Source of the DNA: an uncultured Butyricicoccus sp.
GTDB taxonomy: Bacteria > Bacillota > Clostridia > Oscillospirales > Butyricicoccaceae
Direction: 5' to 3'
Length of the DNA: 44,995 nt
NCBI GenBank assembly: GCA_910584935.1
Contig: CAJUDU010000016.1
Span: 1-44,995, forward strand
In this document: piece by piece, positions 35,590 through 43,944 of the stretch
Position numbering within the stretch: the first letter of the stretch is position 1
How the letters are laid out: each line of letters starts with the position of its first letter
The notes under the pieces: model-generated
Told to the model about the DNA's origin: nothing
The model's input: only the letters and a program-made list of their open reading frames with translations
Database searches by the model: none
Position numbers and translations under genes: made by a program

Positions 35590-36678
35590 ATGCGCAATTA
35601 TACAATGACGCTATGGACGGAAGCACCAGTCTTTATTGGTGATGGCGGCAAAATCGGTAAAAAAGAATATATTTTCGTACCCGGGCAACAGCTTGTCCAT
35701 GTGCCGGATATGGTGAAAATGTACCAGGATTTCGAACGCCGCCATTTGTTGGAAGCCTATGAGGCATATCTGCTGCGGGATAAGCGGGATTTTGCCGCAT
35801 GGCTGAAACAAAACAAAATACTGCAAGCTCGGCAGATACCACATTGGGTTGCATATTCGATTGACAGTTCAGGTGCGGTGTTTGAGGACAGAGGCAAGAA
35901 AGAGATTTTAACGTTTGTAAAAGATGCGTATGGCTGCCCATATATTCCGGGCAGCAGCATCAAAGGGATGCTGCGCACCGTGCTGCTAAGCGCCCTGTTG
36001 CTGAACAACCGGGATAAACTGAAAAATGAAATACAAAATATGGAACCGCGCGGATCGCGGACGAGTATGTTAAAACGTGAAACGAATGGTTTTGAACAGC
36101 GTTGCCTACATACCCTAAACCGTCCAGGTACCGAACGCAGGGATAAAGTGAATGATATGATGAGCGGGCTACGGGTGAGTGACAGCCATCCACTGCGTAC
36201 AGATGATTTGATTCTTTGCCAAAAACTTGACATTTCAACGGAAGGAAAGCAGCGGAAACTCCCAATCTTGCGGGAGTGCCTGCGCCCTGGCACAGAGATC
36301 GTGTTTAATTTGACACTGACTGATGCTTTCCGGTTTTCCGCAGAACAGCTATTACAGGCAGCAAAACACTGCCAGGCGGCTTATGACGCATGTTTCCGGT
36401 CTGCATTCCATGTCCGGGATATCCAGCGGGAGGGAACGGTTTATTTAGGTGGTGGCAGTGGCTATGCGACCAAAACGTTTACTTATCCCCTGTTGGGCAA
36501 AAAGTCTGGTGTGGATTTGACCAGCCGGATTTTGAATAAAATAACGCCAACGGTTCATGGGCATCGCCTGGATAAGCAAAAAGGTGTATCCCCACATATG
36601 CTGAAATGCACGCAATACCGCGGAAAGATTTATGAAATGGGCGCGTGCAGTATTGCAATAAAGGAAAAATTACAATAA
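35590..36678 (+). CDS. csm5: Csm5, RAMP-family subunit at the crRNA 3' end
   Basis: Cas7-type subunit that ends the filament at the crRNA 3' side and helps recruit the nucleases that trim it. The start is LWTEAPVFIGDGGKIGKKEY, with PYIPGSSIKGMLRTVLLSALL in the first third and the Gly-rich loop GGGSGYATKTF near the end. Length 362 is in range. The ATG at 35590 is two bases after the csm4 stop with GGATGGAG before it. Intact, and the last undamaged gene of the operon. Confidence 0.93.
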   Translation: MRNYTMTLWTEAPVFIGDGGKIGKKEYIFVPGQQLVHVPDMVKMYQDFERRHLLEAYEAYLLRDKRDFAAWLKQNKILQARQIPHWVAYSIDSSGAVFEDRGKKEILTFVKDAYGCPYIPGSSIKGMLRTVLLSALLLNNRDKLKNEIQNMEPRGSRTSMLKRETNGFEQRCLHTLNRPGTERRDKVNDMMSGLRVSDSHPLRTDDLILCQKLDISTEGKQRKLPILRECLRPGTEIVFNLTLTDAFRFSAEQLLQAAKHCQAAYDACFRSAFHVRDIQREGTVYLGGGSGYATKTFTYPLLGKKSGVDLTSRILNKITPTVHGHRLDKQKGVSPHMLKCTQYRGKIYEMGACSIAIKEKLQ

Positions 36679-36859
36679 AGAAAATTTAGGAGATGGCTGG
36701 CTGCGTTGCATATGCGTAGCCAGTTGGTCTGCTTGCTGGAAAGGGGAGGATATTGCTTTACTGTGGAAAATGTTTTGCGGCACAAAAACGAGGAAAAAAC
36801 CGTATGAAAAAAGGCTTTAAATGCACCGAAATCACTGAAATTCTCAAAAATACGATTAA
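36679..36859 (+). other. Gap between csm5 and the cas1 remnant; probable deletion scar
   Basis: It holds a short inverted repeat CTGGCT/AGCCAG (36697-36723) without a T run, and two short open stretches that match nothing I recognise. No repeat-spacer pattern and no cas6 residue pattern were found. The join to cas1 homology is at about 36857. Confidence 0.45.
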
Positions 36860-37093
36860 TTGGAAAACTGCGGTTTTAGCCCTTATGTAGGTTTTATACA
36901 TCAAACACATCGTAACCATCCCAGCTTGGCAAGTGATTTAATGAAAGAATGGCGTGCAATTGTTGTGGATTCTGCTGTCATGAGTCTTATACAAGGAAAT
37001 GAAATTAAAATTACGCAATGTGATAAAATAGGGCGTCTGGTGCAGCCAGATGACCATGTGAAAATATATATCAAAGGTGGTTTTTGTAAATGA
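36860..37093 (+). pseudogene. cas1: C-terminal fragment of CRISPR integrase Cas1
   Basis: Codons 2-50 match the C-terminal catalytic part of Cas1: CGFSPYVGFIH (usually GLDPYVGFLH, with an active-site His), HPSLASDLMKEWRAIVVDS (with the active-site acidic residue region) and VMSLIQGNEI. The first 200 or so residues of Cas1, including the catalytic Glu, and everything after NEI are missing. The last 28 codons do not look like Cas1; QPDDHVKIY vaguely recalls the end of a Cas2 but this is not secure. The stop overlaps the csm6 start (ATGA) and AAAGGTGG here is the csm6 ribosome binding site, which may be why the scrap is retained. Non-functional. Confidence 0.8.
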
Positions 37094-38501
37094 GTGGCTA
37101 TATTCTGTTTTCTGCTATTGGCGGTACGGACCCAATTGTGAATGAGCGTGATGGTCTATGCTGCATATCTGTCGTAAATATAAACCAGATTGTGTTATGC
37201 TGTATCTTTCCAAAGAAATGTGTGAACGTCATGATCGGGATGACCGGTATTGTGACAGTTTGCGCCGTTTGGCAGCACGGGAAGGATTTGCTCCGGAAAT
37301 ATTGGTTGAAGAACGTCCAGAACTTGCCGATGTACAAATTTATGATTTTTTCTTTCAGGAATTTCAGCCATTGTTATTAACATTACATAACCAATTTCCA
37401 GAACATCAGCTGATTTTGAACATTGCTTCTGGCACGCCAGCAATGAAAAATGCATTATATTTACTGGCTGCTTTTTTACCTTTTCCAGTGTTGCCTGTGC
37501 AAACGAAAACACCAGTAGGCAAACAAAACCCGCATTTAGAACCTCATATGGATTATGACGTGGATTTATATTGGGAATGCAACCTGGATAACGAAGATTA
37601 TATAGACCGCTGCCAAGAAGTGCAATATAAAAACTTGAATGTACAGTTACAGCGTGAAAATATTTTAGCCCATCTGAATGCTTATGATTATGCGGCAGCA
37701 TTAGCAGTTGCCAAGCCGATTCAGTCTTTATTGAATCCACAATCAATTGCACTCTTGGAGTCAGCAAAAATGAGGGTAGAATTAAACTGGAAATCAATTC
37801 ATCCAACACAAAAACCTGAATTGGATTTGCCGCTTCATGTTGAGGAACATACGAATATTGCTGAATATCTTCTTTGGCTGCAAATGAAACAGCAACGTGG
37901 AGATTATTCAGATTTCTTGCGTGGATTAACACCGGGATTATTTGCGTTATGCAAAATTGCCGTAGAAGAAAAAGCAGGTTATCCGCTTTCAAAATATTGC
38001 GATAAGTATGGGCGTCTCAACCGGGGTAAAATGCTGAAAGATGAAATGGGAATGGAAATTGGGTCTATGCTGGAAGGGCCACTAAAAAAACCTGTCGGCG
38101 GTTTTTTGATATCCAGTCATTATGTTGGGATTCTGAAAGAAAAATATTTGCATACAGCATGGGCAAAACCCTTAATTTTGCTGCGCGAAATTGAGGAGAA
38201 AATACGAAATGCAGCGGCGCATACAATTACCCGTGTGGATGAACAATGGATACAAAATGAGTGTAAGTTAGAAAAATATAAAAACCAAGAATCATCAGAT
38301 CAAATTGCATATACAATCAATCAATGGATGCAGGATTTGCATCCGATTTCCAGCGAAAAAATCATGAAGTTAATAAAAACTGCTGTTTATGAGCTGAACA
38401 ATGGGCATGAAGGAAAATCTCTGTCAAAGCTGGATGTTAATTGGGGCGCATATGATTTGATGAATCAAAAAATAGAGGCTGCCTTGGCAGGATTATTTTA
38501 G
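37090..38501 (+). pseudogene. csm6: csm6, cyclic-oligoadenylate-activated RNase, frameshifted near its start
   Basis: The ATG at 37090 has AAAGGTGG eight bases before it and encodes ILFSAIGGTDPIVNERDG, the standard Csm6 start. At 37155-37158 the frame is lost: the sequence continues in another frame as MLHICRKYKPDCVMLYLSKE to the stop at 38501. One extra base (GGTTCTATG for GGTCTATG) would restore an uninterrupted Csm6 of about 470 residues with the expected RDGSMLHICR. The rest is intact: CARF-domain motif LNIASGTPAMKNAL, and the HEPN active site R-N-A-A-A-H (Arg350 and His355 counted from the ATG at 37158). Starting at 37158 would lose the first CARF strand and loop and has no good binding site. 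Deletion, assembly error or recoding are all possible. Confidence 0.85.
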
Positions 38502-38549
38502 AGATTCTATATTTTTCTATTACCCTGTCATCGTATATATATTTGGATT

Positions 38550-39779
38550 TTATTCCTGCATATTGTGCTTGTTGAAAAAATAAATATATGGTGTTTTCCG
38601 GAGTGATTCCCCACCGCGGCGCAGCGCTGGCGCAGGGAAAGCAAGTGCATATAAATCATCAGCAAGTCGGTCTTGCTCCAATATGGACGCTAGGGATGGA
38701 TAATGTTTTGGTGCGGCAGAAGGTTTCATAATAACTGGCAAAGCGCAGGAACGCTTCATATTCCGTAAAATATCGCGCCCATATTTCCCAAGAGCAAGCA
38801 CCCGCACGAAAGAAGGCATATATGGCAGGTTGGCAGGCAAATTTAGCCAGGCGCGGAACAGTACGCGACGGATACGGGCAAGCGGATAGCGTCGCGTTTG
38901 AGCGGCGGCGCAGATTTCTGTAAAAGAAGCATATTTTTGTGCAATTTCATATAAACGGTATTCCAAACCGTCAGCTCCACCGCAATAGCGCGAAAAATCT
39001 GTGGGGGAAAGCCGTCTGAGATAAGAAACAATGGCAGTATCAACTGCATCACATAAAACAGGGGCAGCACCTTGCTGCATGGCGTCTTGTAAAACCGCCC
39101 ATGACTGCGGTGGCATCAATGGTTGGCAGGCTGCCGATTGACCATCTGTGAGCAAAGTACGCAGCAAAGAAGCAGAAGGAACAGCATCCACAGCATATTT
39201 GGCATCATGCGCCGCACCTTCTCGCCGGATTGTCATTGGGGTTATTGTGCTGTGTAAAGTGTCCAGTGCTGCACAATACGCAATGCCAAGTGTATTATTG
39301 GGCTGGGAAAACAACAGGCTGCAATTCTCATCCAAACCCATTATGGCGTGCTGCATTGCAGCAGCATATGGAAGCCCTTTCGCCAGTGCATGGCGCAGGG
39401 CAGCTTGTGCTTGTTGGGATTTTTGCAGCTTTGCAGCTTGGCGGATTAACTGGATTTCGCCACACTCGCTGCCAAAGGAAAGGTAAGACACGCAGCCAAG
39501 CGCATGGAGCAGGGCAATGCCGCCAAAAGCAAACCCCTCTGCGGAAGATAAACAAGAAGACAAAGGAAGCTCCAGCACAAGATCAGCCCCACAGCGGGCA
39601 GCCATTTCTGCCCGCCGGTATTTTTCCAGCACAGCAAAATCACCACGCTGGGTATAATTACCGCTCATTACACAAATAATGGCTGTTTCAGACCCTAAAA
39701 TCTGGAGTGTTTCTGCAAGATGTCTTGCATGACCGTTATGGAATGGATTGTATTCTGCAATGACGCCGCAAATTTTCAT
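38550..39779 (-). CDS. tmcAL: tRNA(Met) cytidine acetate ligase TmcAL
   Basis: Uses ATP and acetate to acetylate the wobble cytidine of elongator tRNA-Met. The nucleotidyltransferase start VIAEYNPFHNGH and CVMSGNYTQRGDFAVLEKYRRAEMA are hallmarks of the family (formerly YlbM), as are DLVLELP and FGSECG. Length 409 is normal. TAGGAGG precedes the ATG. It lies divergent from ackA, a neighbour that controls acetate, which fits but is also a common conserved position. Confidence 0.94.
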   Translation of the reverse strand: MKICGVIAEYNPFHNGHARHLAETLQILGSETAIICVMSGNYTQRGDFAVLEKYRRAEMAARCGADLVLELPLSSCLSSAEGFAFGGIALLHALGCVSYLSFGSECGEIQLIRQAAKLQKSQQAQAALRHALAKGLPYAAAMQHAIMGLDENCSLLFSQPNNTLGIAYCAALDTLHSTITPMTIRREGAAHDAKYAVDAVPSASLLRTLLTDGQSAACQPLMPPQSWAVLQDAMQQGAAPVLCDAVDTAIVSYLRRLSPTDFSRYCGGADGLEYRLYEIAQKYASFTEICAAAQTRRYPLARIRRVLFRAWLNLPANLPYMPSFVRVLALGKYGRDILRNMKRSCALPVIMKPSAAPKHYPSLASILEQDRLADDLYALAFPAPALRRGGESLRKTPYIYFFNKHNMQE

Positions 39780-39809
39780 GTTTCCTCCTAAAAAAATGCC
39801 GAATATCGG

Positions 39810-39838
39810 TTGTGCAATACAGGTATTTCGTGTACAAT
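39810..39838 (+). promoter_or_regulatory. Probable promoter of ackA
   Basis: TTGTGC (39810-39815) and TACAAT (39833-39838) with a 17-base spacer, about 105 bases before ackA. Confidence 0.5.
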
Positions 39839-39942
39839 ATGTATGTGTATATTGTTATTGTACTCTTTTTTGCAGATTCTCGCAATCCCACCTGAGAAAT
39901 TGCAAAAAAATCTGAAAATGTTGAAAAAGGGAGTTTTACGGA

Positions 39943-41151
39943 ATGAAAGTTTTGGTCATCAACGCAGGCAGTTCTTCCCTCAAGTATCAGCTCATTGATA
40001 TGGACACAAAGGCTGTTATGGCAAAGGGCTTATGCGAACGCATAGGCATTGACGGCAAATTGACACATGAAGGCAGCAAAGATGAAAAGTACAAAGCAGA
40101 TGTTGCAATGTCGACCCATGCCGATGCAATTAAAGCAGTAATTGATATCTTGCTGGATAAAGAATGGGGTGTGATTGCCGATATGTCTGAAATCAATGCA
40201 GTCGGTCATCGCGTTGTACATGGCGGCGAATACTTCGCGGATTCTGTACTCATTACAGATCAGGTTATCAAAGCGATTGAAGCGTGTATTCCGCTTGCGC
40301 CACTCCACAACCCGCCAAACCTTGTCGGCATCCATGCCTGTGAAGAAGTTATGGGCAAAGATATCCCGCAGGTTGCTGTATTTGATACCGCATTCCACCA
40401 GTCTATGCCGCAGAAAAGCTATATGTATGCGGTACCTTATGAATATTATCAGAAATATAAGATCCGCCGTTATGGTTTCCATGGCACATCCCATAAATAT
40501 GTATCCCAGCAGGCTGCTGAAATGCTTGGGCGCCCGCTGGAAAGCCTCAAGCTGATTACCTGTCATTTGGGCAATGGTTCCTCTATTTCCGCGATTGACG
40601 GCGGGCGTTCTGTCGATACCTCTATGGGCTTTACCCCGCTCGATGGTCTGCCGATGGGCACTCGTGCCGGTAATATTGACCCGGCAATTATCGAGTTCCT
40701 TTCTGAGCATGAGAATATGAATGCAACAGATGTTATTAGCATCCTGAACAAGAAATCTGGTATGCTAGGTATTTCTGGCGTATCCTCTGACTTCCGTGAC
40801 CTGGATACTGCTATCAATGAAGGCAATACCCGCGCGGCACTGGCAAAGGATATGTTTAACCTGTCTGTTAAGAAAATCATTGGTTCTTACATCGCTGAAA
40901 TGGGCGGCGTAGATGCCATTATTTTCACTGCTGGCGTAGGTGAAAATGACCGCAGTGTTCGTTGGGATGTCTGCGAGCATATGGAATACCTGGGCATTAA
41001 AATTGACCCGGAAAAGAACAAGTACCGTGGCCGTCAGATGGATATTTCCATTGATTATGCACGTGTACGTGTACTGGTTATCCCAACCAATGAAGAACTG
41101 GTCATTGCACAGGATACTGAACGCCTTGTAAAGCAGGCACAAGCAAACTAA
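39943..41151 (+). CDS. ackA: Acetate kinase
   Basis: Interconverts acetyl phosphate plus ADP with acetate plus ATP, the energy-yielding last step of acetate fermentation. It opens VLVINAGSSSLKYQLID, with GHRVVHGGEYF, FDTAFHQSMP, RRYGFHGTSHKYV, TCHLGNGSSISAIDGG, DTSMGFTPLDGLPMGTRAG and FTAGVGEND, all hallmark blocks. Length 402 is typical. GGGAG lies before the ATG. Codon choice is noticeably cleaner than in the neighbouring island, as expected for a highly expressed gene. Confidence 0.98.
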   Translation: MKVLVINAGSSSLKYQLIDMDTKAVMAKGLCERIGIDGKLTHEGSKDEKYKADVAMSTHADAIKAVIDILLDKEWGVIADMSEINAVGHRVVHGGEYFADSVLITDQVIKAIEACIPLAPLHNPPNLVGIHACEEVMGKDIPQVAVFDTAFHQSMPQKSYMYAVPYEYYQKYKIRRYGFHGTSHKYVSQQAAEMLGRPLESLKLITCHLGNGSSISAIDGGRSVDTSMGFTPLDGLPMGTRAGNIDPAIIEFLSEHENMNATDVISILNKKSGMLGISGVSSDFRDLDTAINEGNTRAALAKDMFNLSVKKIIGSYIAEMGGVDAIIFTAGVGENDRSVRWDVCEHMEYLGIKIDPEKNKYRGRQMDISIDYARVRVLVIPTNEELVIAQDTERLVKQAQAN

Positions 41152-41167
41152 AACCAAAAAATAATAT

Positions 41168-41215
41168 AAAAAGCGGATTGCACGTAGTTTCCATGCGGCA
41201 ATCCGCTTTTTGTTT
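41168..41215. terminator. Terminator after ackA, usable from both sides
   Basis: AAAAAGCGGATTGC pairs perfectly with GCAATCCGCTTTTT around a 16-base loop. The A-rich start and T-rich end allow use by ackA and by the minus-strand ABC permease gene. Confidence 0.9.
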
Positions 41216-41218
41216 GGT

Positions 41219-41845
41219 TTAAAATTCTTTGCGGTTATAAATCAAGTAAGAAATGAAATAAGAAAGCCCAAGCAGCACCAAACAGCAGGCATCAATCACA
41301 AGCAGGACAGGGATACGCTGAAGGAAATCCACGATTTTAATCAGAAGGTCAAAATCAGCATCAGAAGAACCAATCAGCGGGAAAACAATTGCAGGCAGGA
41401 TACAGATAACCATAACGGCAAAACGCCCTTTCGTTGCGCCGAATTTATAGACAATTGGGATAACCAAGGAGTTAAGCACAAGAACAGCGGCTAAACTCAG
41501 CAGCAACGCGGCAATGTTAGAAGAAATATCCGATTTAAGGAATAACGCAGTAATAAACCCAACCAGCAGCATAATCAAGTCAATGGAAAGGCACATCATA
41601 TACCGTCCGCGGACGATATCCGCGCGGGTGATGGGCGCGCTGAGCAGCATAGATTCCCAGCCGGATTGTTCCGCAAGCGAAAAGAGGGAAAACGGCGTAA
41701 AAACAGCCATAAAAGCAGGATAAAAATAGGCAAAATAGCTGGATTTTTGCACAACCGAAAACACAATCATAAGCGCAAAGGTTCCAATATATGTTTTCAG
41801 ATAACCACGCAGCAGATAGAAATCACTTTTATAAGATGCTAACAT
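41219..41845 (-). CDS. ABC-2 type transporter permease
   Basis: Integral membrane protein of 208 residues with about six hydrophobic segments, starting MLASYKSDFYLLRGYLKTY and ending in a short basic tail. SWESMLLSAPITRADIVRGRY is typical of the ABC-2 permeases that partner YtrA-type operons. The ATG at 41845 has AAGGAGG nine bases before it, inside the end of the ATPase gene; an in-frame TTG at 41851 is less likely. The substrate is unknown. In relatives such systems respond to cell-wall-active peptides, but nothing in the sequence proves it here. Confidence 0.85.
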   Translation of the reverse strand: MLASYKSDFYLLRGYLKTYIGTFALMIVFSVVQKSSYFAYFYPAFMAVFTPFSLFSLAEQSGWESMLLSAPITRADIVRGRYMMCLSIDLIMLLVGFITALFLKSDISSNIAALLLSLAAVLVLNSLVIPIVYKFGATKGRFAVMVICILPAIVFPLIGSSDADFDLLIKIVDFLQRIPVLLVIDACCLVLLGLSYFISYLIYNRKEF

Positions 41846-41847
41846 AA

Positions 41848-42714
41848 TCAAAAACCTCCTTGTGGGCGGGCAACAGGGTAACGGGTAAGGAAAAGCATAA
41901 TTTGTTCAATTGAGGCGGATTCCGCTGTCATGCCGGCAGGCAGCCGGCGCGGGTCAACCAGCACTTCGCAGCCGAATTGATCCTGCCGTTTGGCATATAT
42001 CGTGCCGGCGGCAAAATCCTGTATGGTTTCATGTGAGCAGCGCAGCACGCCATAATTTTCTTGTATCGCCAGGATTGATTGGCTGAAAACAACCTTGCCA
42101 TCATGCAAAAATGTAATATAATCCGCGATTTTCTCCAAATCGCTGGTGATATGGGAGGAAATCAGGATAGAATGCTGTTCATCCTGCATAAAATCACGCA
42201 AAATATCAAGCACTTCATCACGGACAACAGGGTCAAGCCCGGAAGTTGGTTCATCCAGAATGAGCAGCTTTGCATCATGGCACAGCGCACAGGCAATGGA
42301 TAATTTCATACGCATCCCTTTGGATAAATCCTTGCACATTTTTGTGGGGTCAATGCAGAACAATTTCAAATACTGTTGGAATTGGGATTCATCCCAGCGG
42401 GGATATGCGGCACGCAGCACATAGCCGATATCCTGTGCCCGATAATTGAGTGGATGGGCAGTCACTTCACTGACCACACCAAGATGACGTTTGATATCAA
42501 GTGTCTGTGTTTTTGCATCCATGCCAAGCATGGAAACAGTCCCGCTGTCTGTATGGAGTAAGCCGAGCAGCAGTTTAATGGTTGTCGACTTGCCAGCACC
42601 ATTTTCCCCGATAAGCCCCATCACCGAACCGGTTGGCAGGGAAAAAGAAATATTGTCAAGCGTGAATTTATCAAATCGTTTGGTAAGGTTTTTTATTTCA
42701 ATCGCATTTTTCAT
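41848..42714 (-). CDS. ABC transporter ATP-binding protein
   Basis: ATPase subunit of 288 residues. Walker A GENGAGKSTTIKLLLG, Q-loop region, signature DLSKGMRMKLSIA, Walker B LLILDEPTSGLDP and H-loop SSHITSDL are all present. The last 70 residues are an extra domain typical of ABC-2 export ATPases. The gene starts immediately after the GntR regulator stop and ends two bases before the permease start codon, so all three genes form one operon. Confidence 0.94.
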   Translation of the reverse strand: MKNAIEIKNLTKRFDKFTLDNISFSLPTGSVMGLIGENGAGKSTTIKLLLGLLHTDSGTVSMLGMDAKTQTLDIKRHLGVVSEVTAHPLNYRAQDIGYVLRAAYPRWDESQFQQYLKLFCIDPTKMCKDLSKGMRMKLSIACALCHDAKLLILDEPTSGLDPVVRDEVLDILRDFMQDEQHSILISSHITSDLEKIADYITFLHDGKVVFSQSILAIQENYGVLRCSHETIQDFAAGTIYAKRQDQFGCEVLVDPRRLPAGMTAESASIEQIMLFLTRYPVARPQGGF

Positions 42715-43092
42715 TTAAGGTTCCTCCTTGTAAAGCTGGGCAAGCATTTGCTGTAACTCTGTGCATGAAAGCCCATTCAGTCGGGCGCGCTGCACAACAG
42801 CATGGAGCTGTTCTTCAATCAGACGGAGCTGTTCTGTACGGATCAGACTGTTATCTAACCCAGAAACAAAACTGCCTTTGCCGGTCACAGTGCGGATATA
42901 GCCGCCGCGTTCTAATTCTTCATAGGCGCGTTTTGTGGTAATCAAGCTGACACGCAGTTCTTTTGCCAGCAGCCGCATGGAAGGAAGCGGGGTTTCAGGT
43001 TCTAACTGCCCAGAAATAATCAGTGTGCGTATTTGTTCCGCAATTTGTTCATAAATCGGGACACCACTGGTATTGGATAAAATAATGTTCAA
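42715..43092 (-). CDS. GntR-family regulator, YtrA subgroup
   Basis: Short regulator of 125 residues. The winged helix-turn-helix is in residues 8-75: PIYEQIAEQIRTLIISGQL, LPSMRLLAKELRVSLITTKRAYEELERGGYI, TVTGKGSFV. It has only a short helical dimerisation tail instead of a ligand domain, which defines the YtrA subgroup. Such regulators repress the ABC operon they head. The gene has AAGGAGGT before its ATG, and a palindrome overlaps the promoter about 50 bases upstream. Confidence 0.93.
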   Translation of the reverse strand: MNIILSNTSGVPIYEQIAEQIRTLIISGQLEPETPLPSMRLLAKELRVSLITTKRAYEELERGGYIRTVTGKGSFVSGLDNSLIRTEQLRLIEEQLHAVVQRARLNGLSCTELQQMLAQLYKEEP

Positions 43093-43138
43093 GGTTTACC
43101 TCCTTGCAGTCACGCTGTCAGGTACCGTTTGGCGTGAT

Positions 43139-43180
43139 TAGTGTATATACTTAGTATACACACTATGAACAGGATGTCAA
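43139..43180 (-). promoter_or_regulatory. Promoter and palindromic operator of the GntR-ABC operon
   Basis: On the minus strand TTGACA (43180-43175) and TATACT (43158-43153) are 16 bases apart. A 27-base near-perfect palindrome (43139-43165, arms TAGTGT.TATAC and GTATA.ACACTA, two mismatched base pairs) covers the -10 box and start region. A repressor bound there would block transcription, so it is very likely the operator of the GntR protein. Confidence 0.8.
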
Positions 43181-43244
43181 GGGGTGCAGCAAATTTTTTT
43201 GCAAAAATTTTTTGTTGTGCCGTGAAAACTCTACGAAGCGTTTC

Positions 43245-43273
43245 TTGCGTTACAAATCAGTTTCGGTTACAAT
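43245..43273 (+). promoter_or_regulatory. Promoter of the HTH/superoxide-reductase-like gene
   Basis: TTGCGT (43245-43250) and TACAAT (43268-43273) with a 17-base spacer, 33 bases before the start codon. Confidence 0.6.
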
Positions 43274-43306
43274 AAAACCAAACGCAGGACAGGAGGTGAA
43301 AAAATA

Positions 43307-43885
43307 ATGGACTGTGAAAAAATCGGCAGGCTGATTTATGAATTGCGAAAAGAACGGGATTTTACCCAGCTTCAGCTTGCAAATCGAATCCATGTCAGTG
43401 ATAAAGCCGTATCAAAATGGGAACGCGGCATGGGATGTCCAGATATATCCTTATTGCCAGTACTTTGCGAAACGCTTGGTATTGATATGGAAACCCTGCT
43501 GGCGGGAGAAATAGATGCCAATGATATGACAGGAGGAAATATGAAAAAACTGAAATTTTATATATGCCCACAATGCGGGAATTTGCTTACCGCGACAGAA
43601 GAAGCAGCAATATCCTGCTGTGGAAAAAAACTTCACGCATTGCAGCCACAAAAAGCAGAAGAAAAACTGACCGTAGAAAAGATTGATGGTGAATATTTCA
43701 TTACATCGGCGCATGAGATGACGAAAACACATTATATCACATTTGTAGCATTATTGACCGGGGATTCATTTATCATGCGGCGACAGTATCCGGAATGGGA
43801 TTTACAGGCGCGTATTCCACAGCTCGGGCATGGAATGCTATTATGGCACTGCAATCAACATGGATTATTCTATCAACTTTTGTAA
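43307..43885 (+). CDS. HTH (XRE) regulator fused to a superoxide-reductase-like iron domain
   Basis: Residues 5-68 are an XRE helix-turn-helix (LRKERDFTQLQLANRIHVSDKAVSKWERG). Residues 83-192 resemble desulfoferrodoxin/superoxide reductase: a four-cysteine site C87-PQ-C90 and C104-C105, then H136 and H142 in AHEMTKTHYI (compare HPMEEKHYI) and C182 and H185 in HCNQHGLF (compare CNxHGLW), matching ligands of the catalytic iron. The position of the first histidine ligand appears to be Leu121. Inside the gene, AGGAGG at 43531-43536 lies five bases before ATG 43541 (Met79), so the iron domain may also be made alone. AGGAGGTG precedes the main start. Probably a redox- or metal-sensing regulator; the reaction is not proven. 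Confidence 0.8.
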   Translation: MDCEKIGRLIYELRKERDFTQLQLANRIHVSDKAVSKWERGMGCPDISLLPVLCETLGIDMETLLAGEIDANDMTGGNMKKLKFYICPQCGNLLTATEEAAISCCGKKLHALQPQKAEEKLTVEKIDGEYFITSAHEMTKTHYITFVALLTGDSFIMRRQYPEWDLQARIPQLGHGMLLWHCNQHGLFYQLL

Positions 43886-43890
43886 ACACG

Positions 43891-43928
43891 AAAAAAGACG
43901 GTATTCCAAACGGATACCGCCTTTTCTT
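43891..43928. terminator. Bidirectional terminator
   Basis: CGGTAT (43899-43904) pairs with ATACCG (43914-43919), flanked by an A6 run on one side and TTTTCTT on the other, between two convergent genes. Confidence 0.75.
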
Positions 43929-43944
43929 ATATAAAAAATGCGTT

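Noticed and set aside
38502..38549. Possible array or terminator between csm6 and tmcAL
   Set aside because: Only 48 AT-rich bases with no repeat and no clear hairpin.
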